From contig JAZSHI010000024.1 in assembly GCA_045533195.1 (NCBI GenBank), positions 12,803 through 76,802 of the forward strand: a stretch of 64,000 nucleotides of DNA, given 5' to 3'. This document shows, piece after piece, positions 33,138-42,116 of the stretch; the first letter of the stretch is position 1, and each line of letters begins with the position of its first letter. Both the position numbers and the translations under genes were made by a program. A model generated the notes under the pieces. That model worked only from the letters and a program-made list of their open reading frames with translations. It was not told the origin of the DNA and made no database searches. Source of the stretch: SIG607 sp045533195. GTDB lineage: Bacteria > Bacillota > Clostridia > Oscillospirales > Acutalibacteraceae.

Positions 33138-35819
33138 TTAAATAAGTAAATCTGCAATTATTTTTTCTGCTGATAAGTCGGTTAGTTGTACTTTGTCAAC
33201 AAATTCTGCAATACCCGAAATTTCACCTACGCAATATTTATATTGATGACTTACTGTAAATTCGTTTTCCAAATTAAGCTTAATCTTTATGTTTGATTCA
33301 ACCGATACCTTTTCGGGAGTTTCCAGCAGCGAACTCACAAGGGCTTTATCCATCTGTGTTTCAATAGTTTTCTGTCCTAAATTTAAGCTGATTTTCCCTT
33401 TTGTCTCGTCATACTCTCCGTAGCTTATTGCGTTTACGGGGATTTCGAACAGATTAATTAAAGATTCCTTGTTAATTTGTTTTAAGGCTTCGATTTTTTT
33501 CTCTATTTCCTTGGCGAGTAAGAAACTTTCCTCAACCTGTTTTTCTTTTTCTTTCTTCATAGTATCTGCTGTTTCATTTGCAAATTCGCATACATCAGAA
33601 ACAGCTTTTTTAAACTCCGAAACACCATTTTTTGCCTTTTTCTCGAAATGCTCGGGAACATCACGAAGGAACTCGTTCATAGTTTCCGACGCTGAAAGAA
33701 TACATTCGCACCTTTTTGCACACTCTGCATCAATTTTCTGCAGTATGTCGGGAAGTCTTTCTTCCAATTCCTTTGCAAAAACAAGTTGCTTTTCTTTTTT
33801 ATCATTTAATAGAGCAGTAACATTATCAAATAAGTTTTGGTCTAATAACGTGGCAAAAAGCAGAGCGCATCTCTCATACAGATTTTTTACTGCAATTTCT
33901 TTTGCAATATCCTCATAAACATTCTGAGTCTCACATATTTTCTTGCTTTCTTTTTCTACATCATATACAATTTCCAATTTTTCGTTAATGATAAGACTGT
34001 TTTGGGTGTTATTATAAAACTTAAATATAAATTCTTTGAAGGCATCGTAATCCAACTGCATTGCTGCAAGAAAAACCGCGCCAAAACCGTCGGAAGTTAA
34101 AGAATTAAAACAGTCATTTTTGTTTTTTAAGGTTTCTAAAACAGGGATACTTGTAAATCTTGCGGCGATTAACGGAAGATTTAAGCCGTCTGCATCTATG
34201 AATTCTGCGTATTGGTTACTCTGGGTAACCTCTTTAGTATCACCGTTGATTGCGTAGGTCTTAAGCAATGAGGAAATGGCATTAATCATCCGGTTGTACT
34301 CTTCTTCAAGGTGTTCTATGCTACTGCTTACCTCATCAGAATTTTTATACTTTTCCTCGTCTTTTTTAAGAGAATCCAGCAAAGAACGGCTTTCTATATA
34401 CTTGAATTCCAAAAGAGCAAGATTGATTTCTGCACAGCGAACATCAAAGGAGTCCTTGACTTTTTTAGCATCTTCAATTAATTTATGCGCTGTATCGAAT
34501 TTACCTACTTGCATATAATATACAGCTTTACTGTAGAGATGTAAGCAATATTCGTCAAGATGCTCATTTTTGTGTTTTTCCACCGTATCCTTCAAGCAAT
34601 AGCCTAAGGCTTCATCACTTGCAATTTTTGTGTAAAATTGGCTAAGCTCATAAATTTGACTGTATTCGTATTGCTTAAGCAAAAGCTCAACGAGAATTTT
34701 AAACGCCTCTGTTTTTTCTTTTACGAGCTCATCAGGAGCGCCGGAAATGGCGGCATTTACTGTGTCAGACGCACTTTCTAAAGAGTCATGCTTCTCAAAC
34801 ATTTTCGCCATATTTATGCTTTTTTCAATCCATTCTCTTTGTTCCTTCAAATAACGCTGATATAGAGTTTCTCTTAGTTTTTCAACAGTTTTCAACCGAT
34901 TTTCTTTTTCAGAAGAACTAATTAGGTTATGCTCATATAATTCGTCTATGGTTGCTTTGGCTAAATCAGGCTTCTCGGCTTTCAGCTCAATCTCAAGCTT
35001 TAAATTGTAATATTCTTCTTTTACGTCATCTGAAAAATCATCTCTTATTTCCTGATTTTGCAGTAAACCAAGAGCACCCTTTAAATTGCTTTCTTTTTCA
35101 GCCTTTCTCGCCTTTTCAACGGCTGCTTTTAAATCAGCAAGGTCTTTTGCATAGGTTTCACGGAAATTTGATATAGCTTCTTTTGCAGTCTCGATAAATT
35201 CCTTTGCATTGTCGAAGGAAGCGTAAGAAGCTTCATACATATTTAAAAGCTCCTCTGCTTTATCCATATTTTCAAGATATATGTAGGCTTGAATATAAAG
35301 AGCGCGGTAAACCATTAAATCTTCAAAAGAGGTATTCCTTTCGTATCGCTTTTGTTTATCCAGTAATTCAAGGTAATTCTCAATATCGCTTTCGTTTGAA
35401 AGTGCTTCTCGGAGTTTATTTATGTCGATAGGATCACCAAGTTTATGCAAATTATATATTAATTTACCCACACCTATTGCGTAGTTCGGAGATTTTCCGT
35501 TGACTGTAACGTTATCACCCTTTAAAGACACGTTGCTTTTTAAAAGTTGGTCATAGGTTATACTCTCAATCACTCCAAATGACCGCCCGTATATTTTCTT
35601 GTCTGTAAAACAGGTGCCATCTTTTGCAGAGCCAAAAAGGGTAGAGTCATACAAAGCATACACCGTTTCTGTATTGGGAATATTCATATAATATTTGGCG
35701 TTTTGCAGTTTCTTTTCGGGGATTGTATTAAAATAATAGCTTATACCGCTATACTCTTTGAGCACTTGTTTAACATCATCAATCATAGTGCCTGTTGATT
35801 GTTTATTTGTTTCAGACAT
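33138..35819 (-). CDS. Large PH-like/TPR/ankyrin-like protein of unknown function
   Basis: 893 residues. Residues about 38-125 (TETVYALYDSTLFGSAKDGT, FTDKKIYG) look like a small PH-type domain found in bacterial stress proteins from memory. Residues about 160-520 are helical, TPR-like (ALYIQAYIYLENMDKAEELLNM). Near 565-640, FIDADGLNLPLIAARFTSIP and SDGFGAVFLAAMQLDYDAF look like ankyrin repeats. A coiled coil follows (about 730-800) and a beta-rich end (800-893). No enzymatic motif or membrane segment is seen. It is 11 bases after the 332-residue gene; the arrangement suggests a scaffold of the locus. Confidence 0.75.
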   Translation of the reverse strand: MSETNKQSTGTMIDDVKQVLKEYSGISYYFNTIPEKKLQNAKYYMNIPNTETVYALYDSTLFGSAKDGTCFTDKKIYGRSFGVIESITYDQLLKSNVSLKGDNVTVNGKSPNYAIGVGKLIYNLHKLGDPIDINKLREALSNESDIENYLELLDKQKRYERNTSFEDLMVYRALYIQAYIYLENMDKAEELLNMYEASYASFDNAKEFIETAKEAISNFRETYAKDLADLKAAVEKARKAEKESNLKGALGLLQNQEIRDDFSDDVKEEYYNLKLEIELKAEKPDLAKATIDELYEHNLISSSEKENRLKTVEKLRETLYQRYLKEQREWIEKSINMAKMFEKHDSLESASDTVNAAISGAPDELVKEKTEAFKILVELLLKQYEYSQIYELSQFYTKIASDEALGYCLKDTVEKHKNEHLDEYCLHLYSKAVYYMQVGKFDTAHKLIEDAKKVKDSFDVRCAEINLALLEFKYIESRSLLDSLKKDEEKYKNSDEVSSSIEHLEEEYNRMINAISSLLKTYAINGDTKEVTQSNQYAEFIDADGLNLPLIAARFTSIPVLETLKNKNDCFNSLTSDGFGAVFLAAMQLDYDAFKEFIFKFYNNTQNSLIINEKLEIVYDVEKESKKICETQNVYEDIAKEIAVKNLYERCALLFATLLDQNLFDNVTALLNDKKEKQLVFAKELEERLPDILQKIDAECAKRCECILSASETMNEFLRDVPEHFEKKAKNGVSEFKKAVSDVCEFANETADTMKKEKEKQVEESFLLAKEIEKKIEALKQINKESLINLFEIPVNAISYGEYDETKGKISLNLGQKTIETQMDKALVSSLLETPEKVSVESNIKIKLNLENEFTVSHQYKYCVGEISGIAEFVDKVQLTDLSAEKIIADLLI

Positions 35820-35830
35820 TTTTACCCTCC

Positions 35831-36829
35831 TTACACAGCCTCTAGACGTGCAATATACTCTTGTCCGCGCATAAGACTTTCCATAGATTTTTCTTCCAAT
35901 TCGCCTTCCTCATTAAGAAGGGATGTATCTATTATGGCTTTTATGGTAATTGCAAGTTGAACACAAGCGTAAATGGATTTCCTTTCTTCATCACTATATT
36001 TGCTGTAATCCTCGCCGGATGTATTGATAATATCACACATATTATTAACAGCGCATACAAAGAATTGATTCAGTATTTGTAAAATTCCGTTTAACTGACT
36101 TGCTCTTACCATTATTCCGTTAAGCACAATGCAGGTACTAAGCACTTGCTCGTTAAGTGTCTGCGCCCGTAAATATTCGGATTCGGCATCATTAAATTTT
36201 TTCTTTGCCTGACTAGCAAAAATAGAGCCTGCAAGAGAAATTACCGAACCAACATTTAATCCTTTAAGCACCGCGGCTCCGCCTGCCATACCCAAACCTC
36301 CGGCAGCCTTTGCGCCTCCGCCCAATAAAGCTAATGCGTGTTTAGATGCCGCCGCACCGGCTAAGCCGCTATGGGTAACGGTACGCAAAACAACGGCTTG
36401 TGTACCTTTTGAAACGAGACTTCCGATAGCAATTGAAGCGGCTCCGCCCATTGCGAGATCTTTTGCTGCAATGGCGGCTTCTTTTATTTCAAGAATTTCT
36501 TGTTTGTGTTCGGTGAAATGTTTTAATTCATTAATTCCTTCGGTTTCCTTGAAATTGACATTTTTGATTCTTTCAAAATTGGTCACAAAATCACTCATAC
36601 TTTCTGCAAGTATATGGATTTTGGTGTCGGCAAACTTTTCCAGCCTGTCCATTGCTCTGTTATTGGCATTTTCCATATTTTGTTTTGCGGTATCAGAAAG
36701 CTGTTCTGCCTGATTTTTTAGCTCTTTGGCAGTTGAAAGATCGTTAGCTCCGTCAACACCCTTCTTGACACCATGGGCAGCAGAAGCAATTGATATTGCG
36801 CCGAGTATTAATGGAATAAATATTGGCAT
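35831..36829 (-). CDS. Protein with Gly/Ala-rich hydrophobic core, unknown function
   Basis: 332 residues: a hydrophobic N-terminus IFIPLILGAISIASAAHGVK, coiled helices (about 30-125), then a Gly/Ala-rich segment (about 125-215: LAMGGAASIAIGSLVSKG, LALLGGGAKAAGGLGMAGGA, LNVGSVISLAGSIFAS), then helices to the end. The pattern is of a protein that can insert into or cross a membrane, or pack through glycine zippers. No family was recognised with certainty; similar proteins next to GTPases and dynamins exist from memory. It lies between the 449- and 893-residue genes with gaps of 15 and 11 bases. Confidence 0.72.
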   Translation of the reverse strand: MPIFIPLILGAISIASAAHGVKKGVDGANDLSTAKELKNQAEQLSDTAKQNMENANNRAMDRLEKFADTKIHILAESMSDFVTNFERIKNVNFKETEGINELKHFTEHKQEILEIKEAAIAAKDLAMGGAASIAIGSLVSKGTQAVVLRTVTHSGLAGAAASKHALALLGGGAKAAGGLGMAGGAAVLKGLNVGSVISLAGSIFASQAKKKFNDAESEYLRAQTLNEQVLSTCIVLNGIMVRASQLNGILQILNQFFVCAVNNMCDIINTSGEDYSKYSDEERKSIYACVQLAITIKAIIDTSLLNEEGELEEKSMESLMRGQEYIARLEAV

Positions 36830-36844
36830 AATATAACCCCCTTA

Positions 36845-38194
36845 TTAAAATTCTAATACTAAAGAATCGTCCATCATAAATTCGTCGAATTCTTCAAAGT
36901 TTTTAAACTGAATGGTTCCTCCAACTTCAGCGGTTATGGTATTTAATGCCGAAGTTAATAAATCTATATTATTGGTATCTAAGGCTGTTGCTAAGGAAAT
37001 AAGACTTTCTTTGAAAACCTTTTGACGTTTTTCCGACTCAATAAAGGTGCTGTTAAGAAGAAATTCTCTTTCCTCTTTTATAACATTTATAGCCTCTTGA
37101 GAGAGAACTCTGATTTCATTCAGACGTTGGGATGAGACCATTTCCTCCTCAAAAACATTCATAGCATACTTATATAATTCGCTGTAAACTGCTGTTACGA
37201 TTGTGGAAGATGCCGCTTGCGTTAAAGCCGCCGCTACCCCCTTCATACCCATTGAAAGAGAAATAGACGTACCGATGGAAGTACCCCACGCCTGTGACAC
37301 CTGAAACAAACCGTCCTGTCCGATTTTAAGGAAAAACTGTGTATCTGTGATTTCACCGTTAATATATTCTTTAAAATGCTCCTTGACGTTTTCTGCCGTT
37401 GCTGTCAGCTCATTTAAGTCAAGATATTTTGAAATTTTCAGCTTTTCGCAGGCTTTGACTATGTAGTCATTAATTGCTTCTTTAGATAATTCACCGACTT
37501 TTTGAGTGGCTGCCTCGGTTAAAGACATTTCTCCGTTAATTAAATTTTTGGCAGTATCAATAGCCTCGCCTGAAATACCGAATTTTTCGGTTGCTTTTGA
37601 AACAACACCGTCAATAGCCTTATGCTTTATTTCGTCCACCGTTTCAGTAACAGAATTTTCGATTATCTCTTGAGCAGACATACTTCCGTCTAAAAAACCG
37701 TGTAGATTTTCAATTCCCTTGTTTAAAAGCGTTTGTGTCGAATCGGTTGCAAATAAATCCGCCTTTTTAACGGCATCAGTCTTATATTTTTTACTTTCAA
37801 GTTTTTTGTGTTTTTGTGCGAAAGAGTCGGAAACATTTTTCTGTATTCTGTCGCACAACATTTCCGGTAAAACTTCTTTGGTTTTTGACAGCACTGCGTT
37901 TTTTGAAATTTCTAATGCTTCACTTATATTTGCATCTTCATTCTCAATACCTTCCAGTCCGCTTGAAAGACCTGCATATACAATAGAGTATATACCGCTT
38001 TTTATATCTGAGGATTTACTGTTTTCTTGGTTACTGTTAAATGTATCATAAAGTTCGTCAACCTTTTGGTGTACTGCGGATGCAGTCGCTTCCTTTAAGG
38101 ATGATTTTTCTTCAACCATTTGGGCGCCGCCGTTTATTAATACACAAATAACCTCGGATAAAGCATCTGTATCTATTTTTGAATTAATTTTCAT
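36845..38194 (-). CDS. Helical protein with hydrophobic segment, unknown function
   Basis: 449 residues. The first 280 are amphipathic helices with a loosely repeated unit around EIIENSVTETVDEIKHKAID and SLTEAATQKVGELSKEAIND. Residues about 295-345 (GLFQVSQAWGTSIGTSISLS, MGMKGVAAALTQAASSTIVT) are small-residue rich and hydrophobic, like the core of its neighbour. A charged helical end follows with an acidic FEEFDEFMMDD. No family recognised. It is the second gene of the operon, 28 bases after the WYL regulator; ATG at 38194 has GAGGTGAT before it. Confidence 0.72.
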   Translation of the reverse strand: MKINSKIDTDALSEVICVLINGGAQMVEEKSSLKEATASAVHQKVDELYDTFNSNQENSKSSDIKSGIYSIVYAGLSSGLEGIENEDANISEALEISKNAVLSKTKEVLPEMLCDRIQKNVSDSFAQKHKKLESKKYKTDAVKKADLFATDSTQTLLNKGIENLHGFLDGSMSAQEIIENSVTETVDEIKHKAIDGVVSKATEKFGISGEAIDTAKNLINGEMSLTEAATQKVGELSKEAINDYIVKACEKLKISKYLDLNELTATAENVKEHFKEYINGEITDTQFFLKIGQDGLFQVSQAWGTSIGTSISLSMGMKGVAAALTQAASSTIVTAVYSELYKYAMNVFEEEMVSSQRLNEIRVLSQEAINVIKEEREFLLNSTFIESEKRQKVFKESLISLATALDTNNIDLLTSALNTITAEVGGTIQFKNFEEFDEFMMDDSLVLEF

Positions 38195-38222
38195 ATAATC
38201 ACCTCGTGTTTTTGAAAGAATA

Positions 38223-39197
38223 TTACTGATTTGAATAATTATTTATAATCTTTTCTGCTTCCTGACGAATGCTTTGAGCAAATTCCTTTGGGCTTATTAC
38301 CGTTACCCATGCGCCCTGACTTAAAATCCACATTTTAATGCCGTCGCCATAGGTTTCGGCTTCTATTAAGTATTTGTTTGCTCCTGTTCGTTCAATGACT
38401 TTGGCGGTGGGAAGCTTATCGAGAACTGCCTGAACCGACGGGCCGGAAAATTCAAATCTTATTTTACGAAGTTTGCCGGGCCACATAAAGAGACTTCTTT
38501 TGCGAAGTAATCCTTCGTCGAAGTCGCGGAAATCATCATCGCAAAATTTCTTTCGGTGTTCGATTATATTCTTTATTCTGTCAAGGCGGAAATAATACGG
38601 TTTTTCCGTATTGCCCTCACACACAAAGGCGATTAAGTAAAAATAATAATCGGTGAACATAACCGAGGCAGGCCGCAGACGGTGTGTAACCCATTTCCTA
38701 TCCATTCGGTAGTATTCAATTGATATTTCCTTTTTCTCGGTAATGCAATTAGTAATCTGCCATAGTCTATCCTGCACACTTGCACAATCGTGCTTAACCT
38801 CGGGGTAGTGATACAGCTCTTTTCGGATAAGCTCTGCAAGATTTGTCTTATTGTCACCCGTAGTAAAGCGCTTGAGCTTATTGATAAGCGTTAAAAGCTC
38901 ATCCCTTGAAAAAGCGCGCGCCCCTATTATAACCTCCACAAGAGCAAAAAGCTCTTTATTGCTTAAAAATTCATCCATAAAAAGATGATAACATTTATTT
39001 TTATGTGAGTATTCCAACTCTGTGTTACCCACAAGTTCACGATTATCAGAGAGAAACGCCTTTAAATCGGCAATGTTTCGGCTAACGCTTTTGGTAGATA
39101 CGCCGTATTCGTCAGCGAGTTTCGAGACCGATATGTCTTCACCTCGAAGAGCACGGAAGAAAATCTCCAAAATTCTGTACTGCTTTGTGTTTTCCAT
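38223..39197 (-). CDS. HTH-WYL domain transcriptional regulator
   Basis: 324 residues: an N-terminal HTH (about 1-60: QYRILEIFFRALRGEDISVS, LADEYGVSTKSVSRNIADLK), then a WYL domain (about 140-215: ISIEYYRMDRKWVTHRLRPA, YYFYLIAFVCEGNTEKPYYFRLDR) with the ligand-facing Tyr/Phe and Arg residues, and a C-terminal WCX part. WYL proteins sense nucleic-acid or nucleotide signals and often control defence loci. I chose the ATG at 39197 behind AAAGGCGG; an upstream ATG at 39230 is possible. It is first of a six-gene string, so autoregulation is likely. Confidence 0.88.
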   Translation of the reverse strand: MENTKQYRILEIFFRALRGEDISVSKLADEYGVSTKSVSRNIADLKAFLSDNRELVGNTELEYSHKNKCYHLFMDEFLSNKELFALVEVIIGARAFSRDELLTLINKLKRFTTGDNKTNLAELIRKELYHYPEVKHDCASVQDRLWQITNCITEKKEISIEYYRMDRKWVTHRLRPASVMFTDYYFYLIAFVCEGNTEKPYYFRLDRIKNIIEHRKKFCDDDFRDFDEGLLRKRSLFMWPGKLRKIRFEFSGPSVQAVLDKLPTAKVIERTGANKYLIEAETYGDGIKMWILSQGAWVTVISPKEFAQSIRQEAEKIINNYSNQ

Positions 39198-39277
39198 TTT
39201 TTTAATCCGCCTTTGTAACTTTAAAATCATTTTATAAAATTACTCGGACATACTGTTGTCCCATAAAAAAACTAAAA

Positions 39278-39450
39278 TAAAAAATGCGCAGCCGAAGAGG
39301 CTACGCACGAAAATCATACCCTCTGCTGTTTAAGGTTGCTGGACACTTAAATTAAACTTTGTTGCAAAGTCAGCCAGCGGGTATGGTTTTACCATAACCG
39401 GTTTTGCAACAAAAGATTAAAATAAACCGATTTTAACTTAAATGTCCAAC
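39278..39450 (-). ncRNA. Structured ncRNA with pseudoknot, copy 2 (family not identified)
   Basis: Minus strand: a 19-base closing stem pairs 39432-39450 with 39338-39356 using three G-U pairs. Inside, GTTGCAAA/TTTGCAAC (39403-39410 with 39361-39368) carries a TATGGT/ACCATA hairpin. The loop at 39379-39385 is complementary to the tail at 39315-39321 (CATACCC), a pseudoknot. A TGCGTAGCC/GGCTGCGCA terminator (39285-39307) ends it. It has the same plan as 23625-23832 and shares UUGCAAAACCG. It lies between the pckA region and the WYL operon promoter. Confidence 0.78.
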
Positions 39451-39456
39451 ATAGTG

Positions 39457-39485
39457 ATTATAACATAAACACTTTTATTTGTAAA
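39457..39485 (-). promoter_or_regulatory. Promoter of ncRNA copy 2
   Basis: Minus strand: TTTACA at 39485-39480, 17-base spacer, TATAAT at 39462-39457, seven bases before the closing stem. Confidence 0.78.
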
Positions 39486-39592
39486 TCTATTTTATTGCTA
39501 ATTTTCAAAGGTGCAATTGTACTAAAGAAATATCGGTTTTGTTTTTTCTTTAGTGAAAAGCGACGATTTTATATTATGTTAAATAAATATCA

Positions 39593-39621
39593 TTGCTTTT
39601 TTATTTTTACTGTGATATAAT
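39593..39621 (+). promoter_or_regulatory. Promoter of pckA
   Basis: TTGCTT at 39593-39598, 17-base spacer, TATAAT at 39616-39621. The 110-base leader holds a TTGCCC/GGGCAA hairpin near 39669-39692. Upstream, CTAAAGAAA and TTTCTTTAG (39523-39553) form another inverted repeat that may be an operator. Confidence 0.7.
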
Positions 39622-39731
39622 AACCTCATAATTAGGGAGAATATGGCTTTGCTGTTAAAAATTCCCCATTGCCCAAAATTTTAAAAGGGCAAAATTATGA
39701 CAATAATATATTTAGGAAAGAGGTAATTTTT

Positions 39732-41336
39732 ATGAAAAACTTAGATTTAAGCAAGTATGGCATTACCGGTGTAAAAGAAATAATCCACAACCCTTCTTAT
39801 GAAGAGCTTTTCGCCGCTGAAACCGATCCTGCTCTCGAAGGCTTTGAAAAAGGTCAGGTAACCGAGCTTGGCGCGGTTAACGTTATGACCGGTATCTACA
39901 CAGGTCGTTCCCCCAAAGATAAGTTCATTGTTATGGATAAAAACTCTAAGGACACTGTATGGTGGACTTCTGATGAATTCAAAAACGACAACCATCCCTG
40001 CAGCGAAGAAACCTGGGCAGTATTAAAGGATATTGCAACTAAGCAGCTTAGTGAAAAGAAGCTTTACGTTGTTGACGTATTCTGCGGTGCAAACGAAGAC
40101 TCAAGAATGTCTATCCGTTTCATTATGGAGGTTGCTTGGCAGGCTCACTTTGTAAAGAATATGTTTATTAATCCTACCGCTGAAGAGCTTGAGAAATTCG
40201 AACCCGATTTCGTTTGCTACAATGCTTCCAAAGCAAAGATTGAAAACTTCAAGGAATTAGGTCTTAACTCTGAGACCGCTTCTGTATTCAACATTACTTC
40301 CAGAGAACAGGTTATTCTTAACACCTGGTACGGCGGTGAAATGAAGAAGGGTATGTTCTCTATGATGAACTACTACTTACCTCTTAACGGTATGGCTTCT
40401 ATGCACTGCTCCGCTAACACCGATATGAACGGCGAAAACACCGCTCTCTTTTTCGGTCTTTCCGGTACAGGTAAAACTACCCTTTCTACCGATCCTAAGC
40501 GTCTTCTTATCGGTGATGATGAGCACGGCTGGGACGACAAGGGCGTATTTAACTTCGAAGGCGGCTGCTATGCTAAGGTTATTAACCTTGACAAAGAAAG
40601 CGAGCCTGACATCTATGCTGCTATCCGCAGAAACGCTCTTCTTGAGAACGTAACCGTTGATGAAAACGGCGTTTGCGATTTCGCTGACGATTCCGTTACC
40701 GAGAACACCCGTGTTTCTTACCCCATTGACCATATCGAAAAGATCGTTCGTCCTGTTTCTGCAGCACCCGACGCTAAGAACGTAATCTTCCTTTCTGCCG
40801 ATGCTTTCGGTGTACTTCCTCCTGTTTCTATTCTTACTCCCGAACAGGCACAGTACTACTTCCTCTCCGGCTTTACCTCTAAGCTTGCTGGTACCGAGCG
40901 CGGAATCACCGAGCCTACTCCTACCTTCTCTGCCTGTTTCGGTCAGGCTTTCTTAGAGCTTCACCCCACCAAGTATGCTGAAGAGCTTGTTAAGAAGATG
41001 GAAAAGAGTGGCGCTAAGGCTTATCTCGTAAATACCGGTTGGAACGGCAGCGGTAAGCGTATCTCCATTAAGGATACCCGCGGTATCATTGATGCTATCC
41101 TTGACGGTTCTATCCTTAAGGCTGACACCAAGACCATTCCCTACTTCAATCTTGAAGTTCCCACCGCACTTCCCGGTGTTGACAGCGGTATCCTTGATCC
41201 CAGAGACACCTATGGCGATGCAGCCGAGTGGGATACAAAGGCAAAAGACCTCGCTTCCCGTTTTGTTAAGAACTTTGATAAGTACACCGGCAATGATGCA
41301 GGTAAAGCACTTGTTGAAGCAGGTCCCGAACTTTAA
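39732..41336 (+). CDS. pckA: Phosphoenolpyruvate carboxykinase (ATP)
   Basis: Interconverts oxaloacetate and PEP with ATP/ADP; in gut Clostridia it often runs toward oxaloacetate. The 534 residues have the substrate Arg in TGRSPKDKF, the metal-site HCSAN region, the kinase P-loop GLSGTGKTTLS (about 240), GDDEHGWDDKGVFNFEGGCYAK with the catalytic Asp residues, and the ATP-binding RGITEPTPTFSACFG. The ATG at 39732 has AAAGAGG before it; the frame opens earlier but lacks a start signal. Codons are strongly biased to optimal C-ending forms, consistent with abundance. Confidence 0.97.
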   Translation: MKNLDLSKYGITGVKEIIHNPSYEELFAAETDPALEGFEKGQVTELGAVNVMTGIYTGRSPKDKFIVMDKNSKDTVWWTSDEFKNDNHPCSEETWAVLKDIATKQLSEKKLYVVDVFCGANEDSRMSIRFIMEVAWQAHFVKNMFINPTAEELEKFEPDFVCYNASKAKIENFKELGLNSETASVFNITSREQVILNTWYGGEMKKGMFSMMNYYLPLNGMASMHCSANTDMNGENTALFFGLSGTGKTTLSTDPKRLLIGDDEHGWDDKGVFNFEGGCYAKVINLDKESEPDIYAAIRRNALLENVTVDENGVCDFADDSVTENTRVSYPIDHIEKIVRPVSAAPDAKNVIFLSADAFGVLPPVSILTPEQAQYYFLSGFTSKLAGTERGITEPTPTFSACFGQAFLELHPTKYAEELVKKMEKSGAKAYLVNTGWNGSGKRISIKDTRGIIDAILDGSILKADTKTIPYFNLEVPTALPGVDSGILDPRDTYGDAAEWDTKAKDLASRFVKNFDKYTGNDAGKALVEAGPEL

Positions 41337-41349
41337 TTTTAAACTTAAA

Positions 41350-41392
41350 AAAAGCAGACGTTGTGCCAAAGGGCATAACGTCTGTTTTTTAT
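41350..41392 (+). terminator. Terminator of pckA
   Basis: AGCAGACGTT pairs with AACGTCTGTT around GTGCCAAAGGGCAT, itself a small stem, followed by TTTTTT. Confidence 0.88.
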
Positions 41393-41424
41393 GCTCTAGG
41401 ATTTAGGAACTAGGAGCTATGAAA

Positions 41425-41564
41425 AAGCCTTCCCCTTTTGTTCGGAGGGGAAGGTGGGTTTTGCGTAGCAAAAGTCGGATGAGGTGTAGTAAAGAAGGTT
41501 AGAGCAAACAAAACTTCCACCTCACCACCGCCTTCGACGGAGCCTCTCCTCAAGGAGAAGCCTT
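41425..41564. repeat. MITE-like element, second copy type
   Basis: The left end AAGCCTTCCCCTT and right end, whose complement starts AAGGCTTCTCCTT, are imperfect inverted repeats. Inner CCACCTCACC and GGATGAGGTG are also opposed. The layout matches the element at 28371 although most bases differ. Confidence 0.6.
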
Positions 41565-41567
41565 TAT

Positions 41568-42068
41568 TTAGTGATATTTGTAGGGATCAGTGTGAGTATT
41601 TTCCCCTACAAAATTTATTATATTTTTGTTATTCTCCATTGCATATTTGACCGTTTTATATGCTCCGCCGTGGTTGTGTTCAATATACGAGATAATAAGG
41701 TCGGCTCTATCTACCATTTCGCGATTTCGGATTTGTATGGCTGATTTGGGGTGCGAATAAGATGCGCTATAGGAAATTTCAACTTCGCTGTAATATTCTT
41801 CGAAATATTTTTTATTGTTATTATATTCGGCAGTTAAATAGGGCAAAACAAGAATTAAAGAGCTGTTATCATCTCTATAGGTTTTTCTGACTTTGCGAAT
41901 AACAGAGGAAACAATTTTATCAAATTCGCCGTTACGTCCTACCAGAAAATCCACATATTCCTTTTCATCAATGAGCTTTTTTATTTTTTCTTCCAGTAAT
42001 TCCTCTATCCTTAAAGGATTTTCTATATATCTGTGACCGAAAAAAGCAACCGTGAAAATATTTAGCAT
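41568..42068 (-). CDS. SLOG-fold (DUF1273/YpsA-like) protein
   Basis: 166 residues: opens MLNIFTVAFFGHRYIENPLR, then helix LIDEKEYVDFLVGRNGEFD with the nucleotide-binding GRNG region, and ends with IRNREMVDRADLIISYIEHN and GGAYKTVKYAMENNKNIINF, the phosphate-binding part of the fold. Its closest relatives in the window are at 1-356 and, more distantly, 48255-48785. The last 13 residues (THTDPYKYH end) are encoded by a REP-like inverted repeat, so the C-terminus has probably been altered. It is divergent from an XRE gene, 146 bases away, and likely regulated by it. Confidence 0.82.
   Translation of the reverse strand: MLNIFTVAFFGHRYIENPLRIEELLEEKIKKLIDEKEYVDFLVGRNGEFDKIVSSVIRKVRKTYRDDNSSLILVLPYLTAEYNNNKKYFEEYYSEVEISYSASYSHPKSAIQIRNREMVDRADLIISYIEHNHGGAYKTVKYAMENNKNIINFVGENTHTDPYKYH
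41577..41612. repeat. REP-like inverted repeat inside the SLOG gene end
   Basis: TTTGTAGGG at 41577-41585 and CCCTACAAA at 41604-41612 are exact inverted repeats sharing the GTAGGG head of the REPs seen elsewhere. The element is in frame and supplies the end of the SLOG protein. Confidence 0.6.
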
Positions 42069-42116
42069 ATTTCACTCTCCTAATTACTGATTTTAGTTTT
42101 ATATTATCTCATATTA

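Noticed and set aside
39278..39450. Retron msr-msd RNA
   Set aside because: The long closing stem resembles retron ends, but no reverse transcriptase is adjacent, and the promoter-terminator layout with pseudoknot fits a stand-alone RNA.
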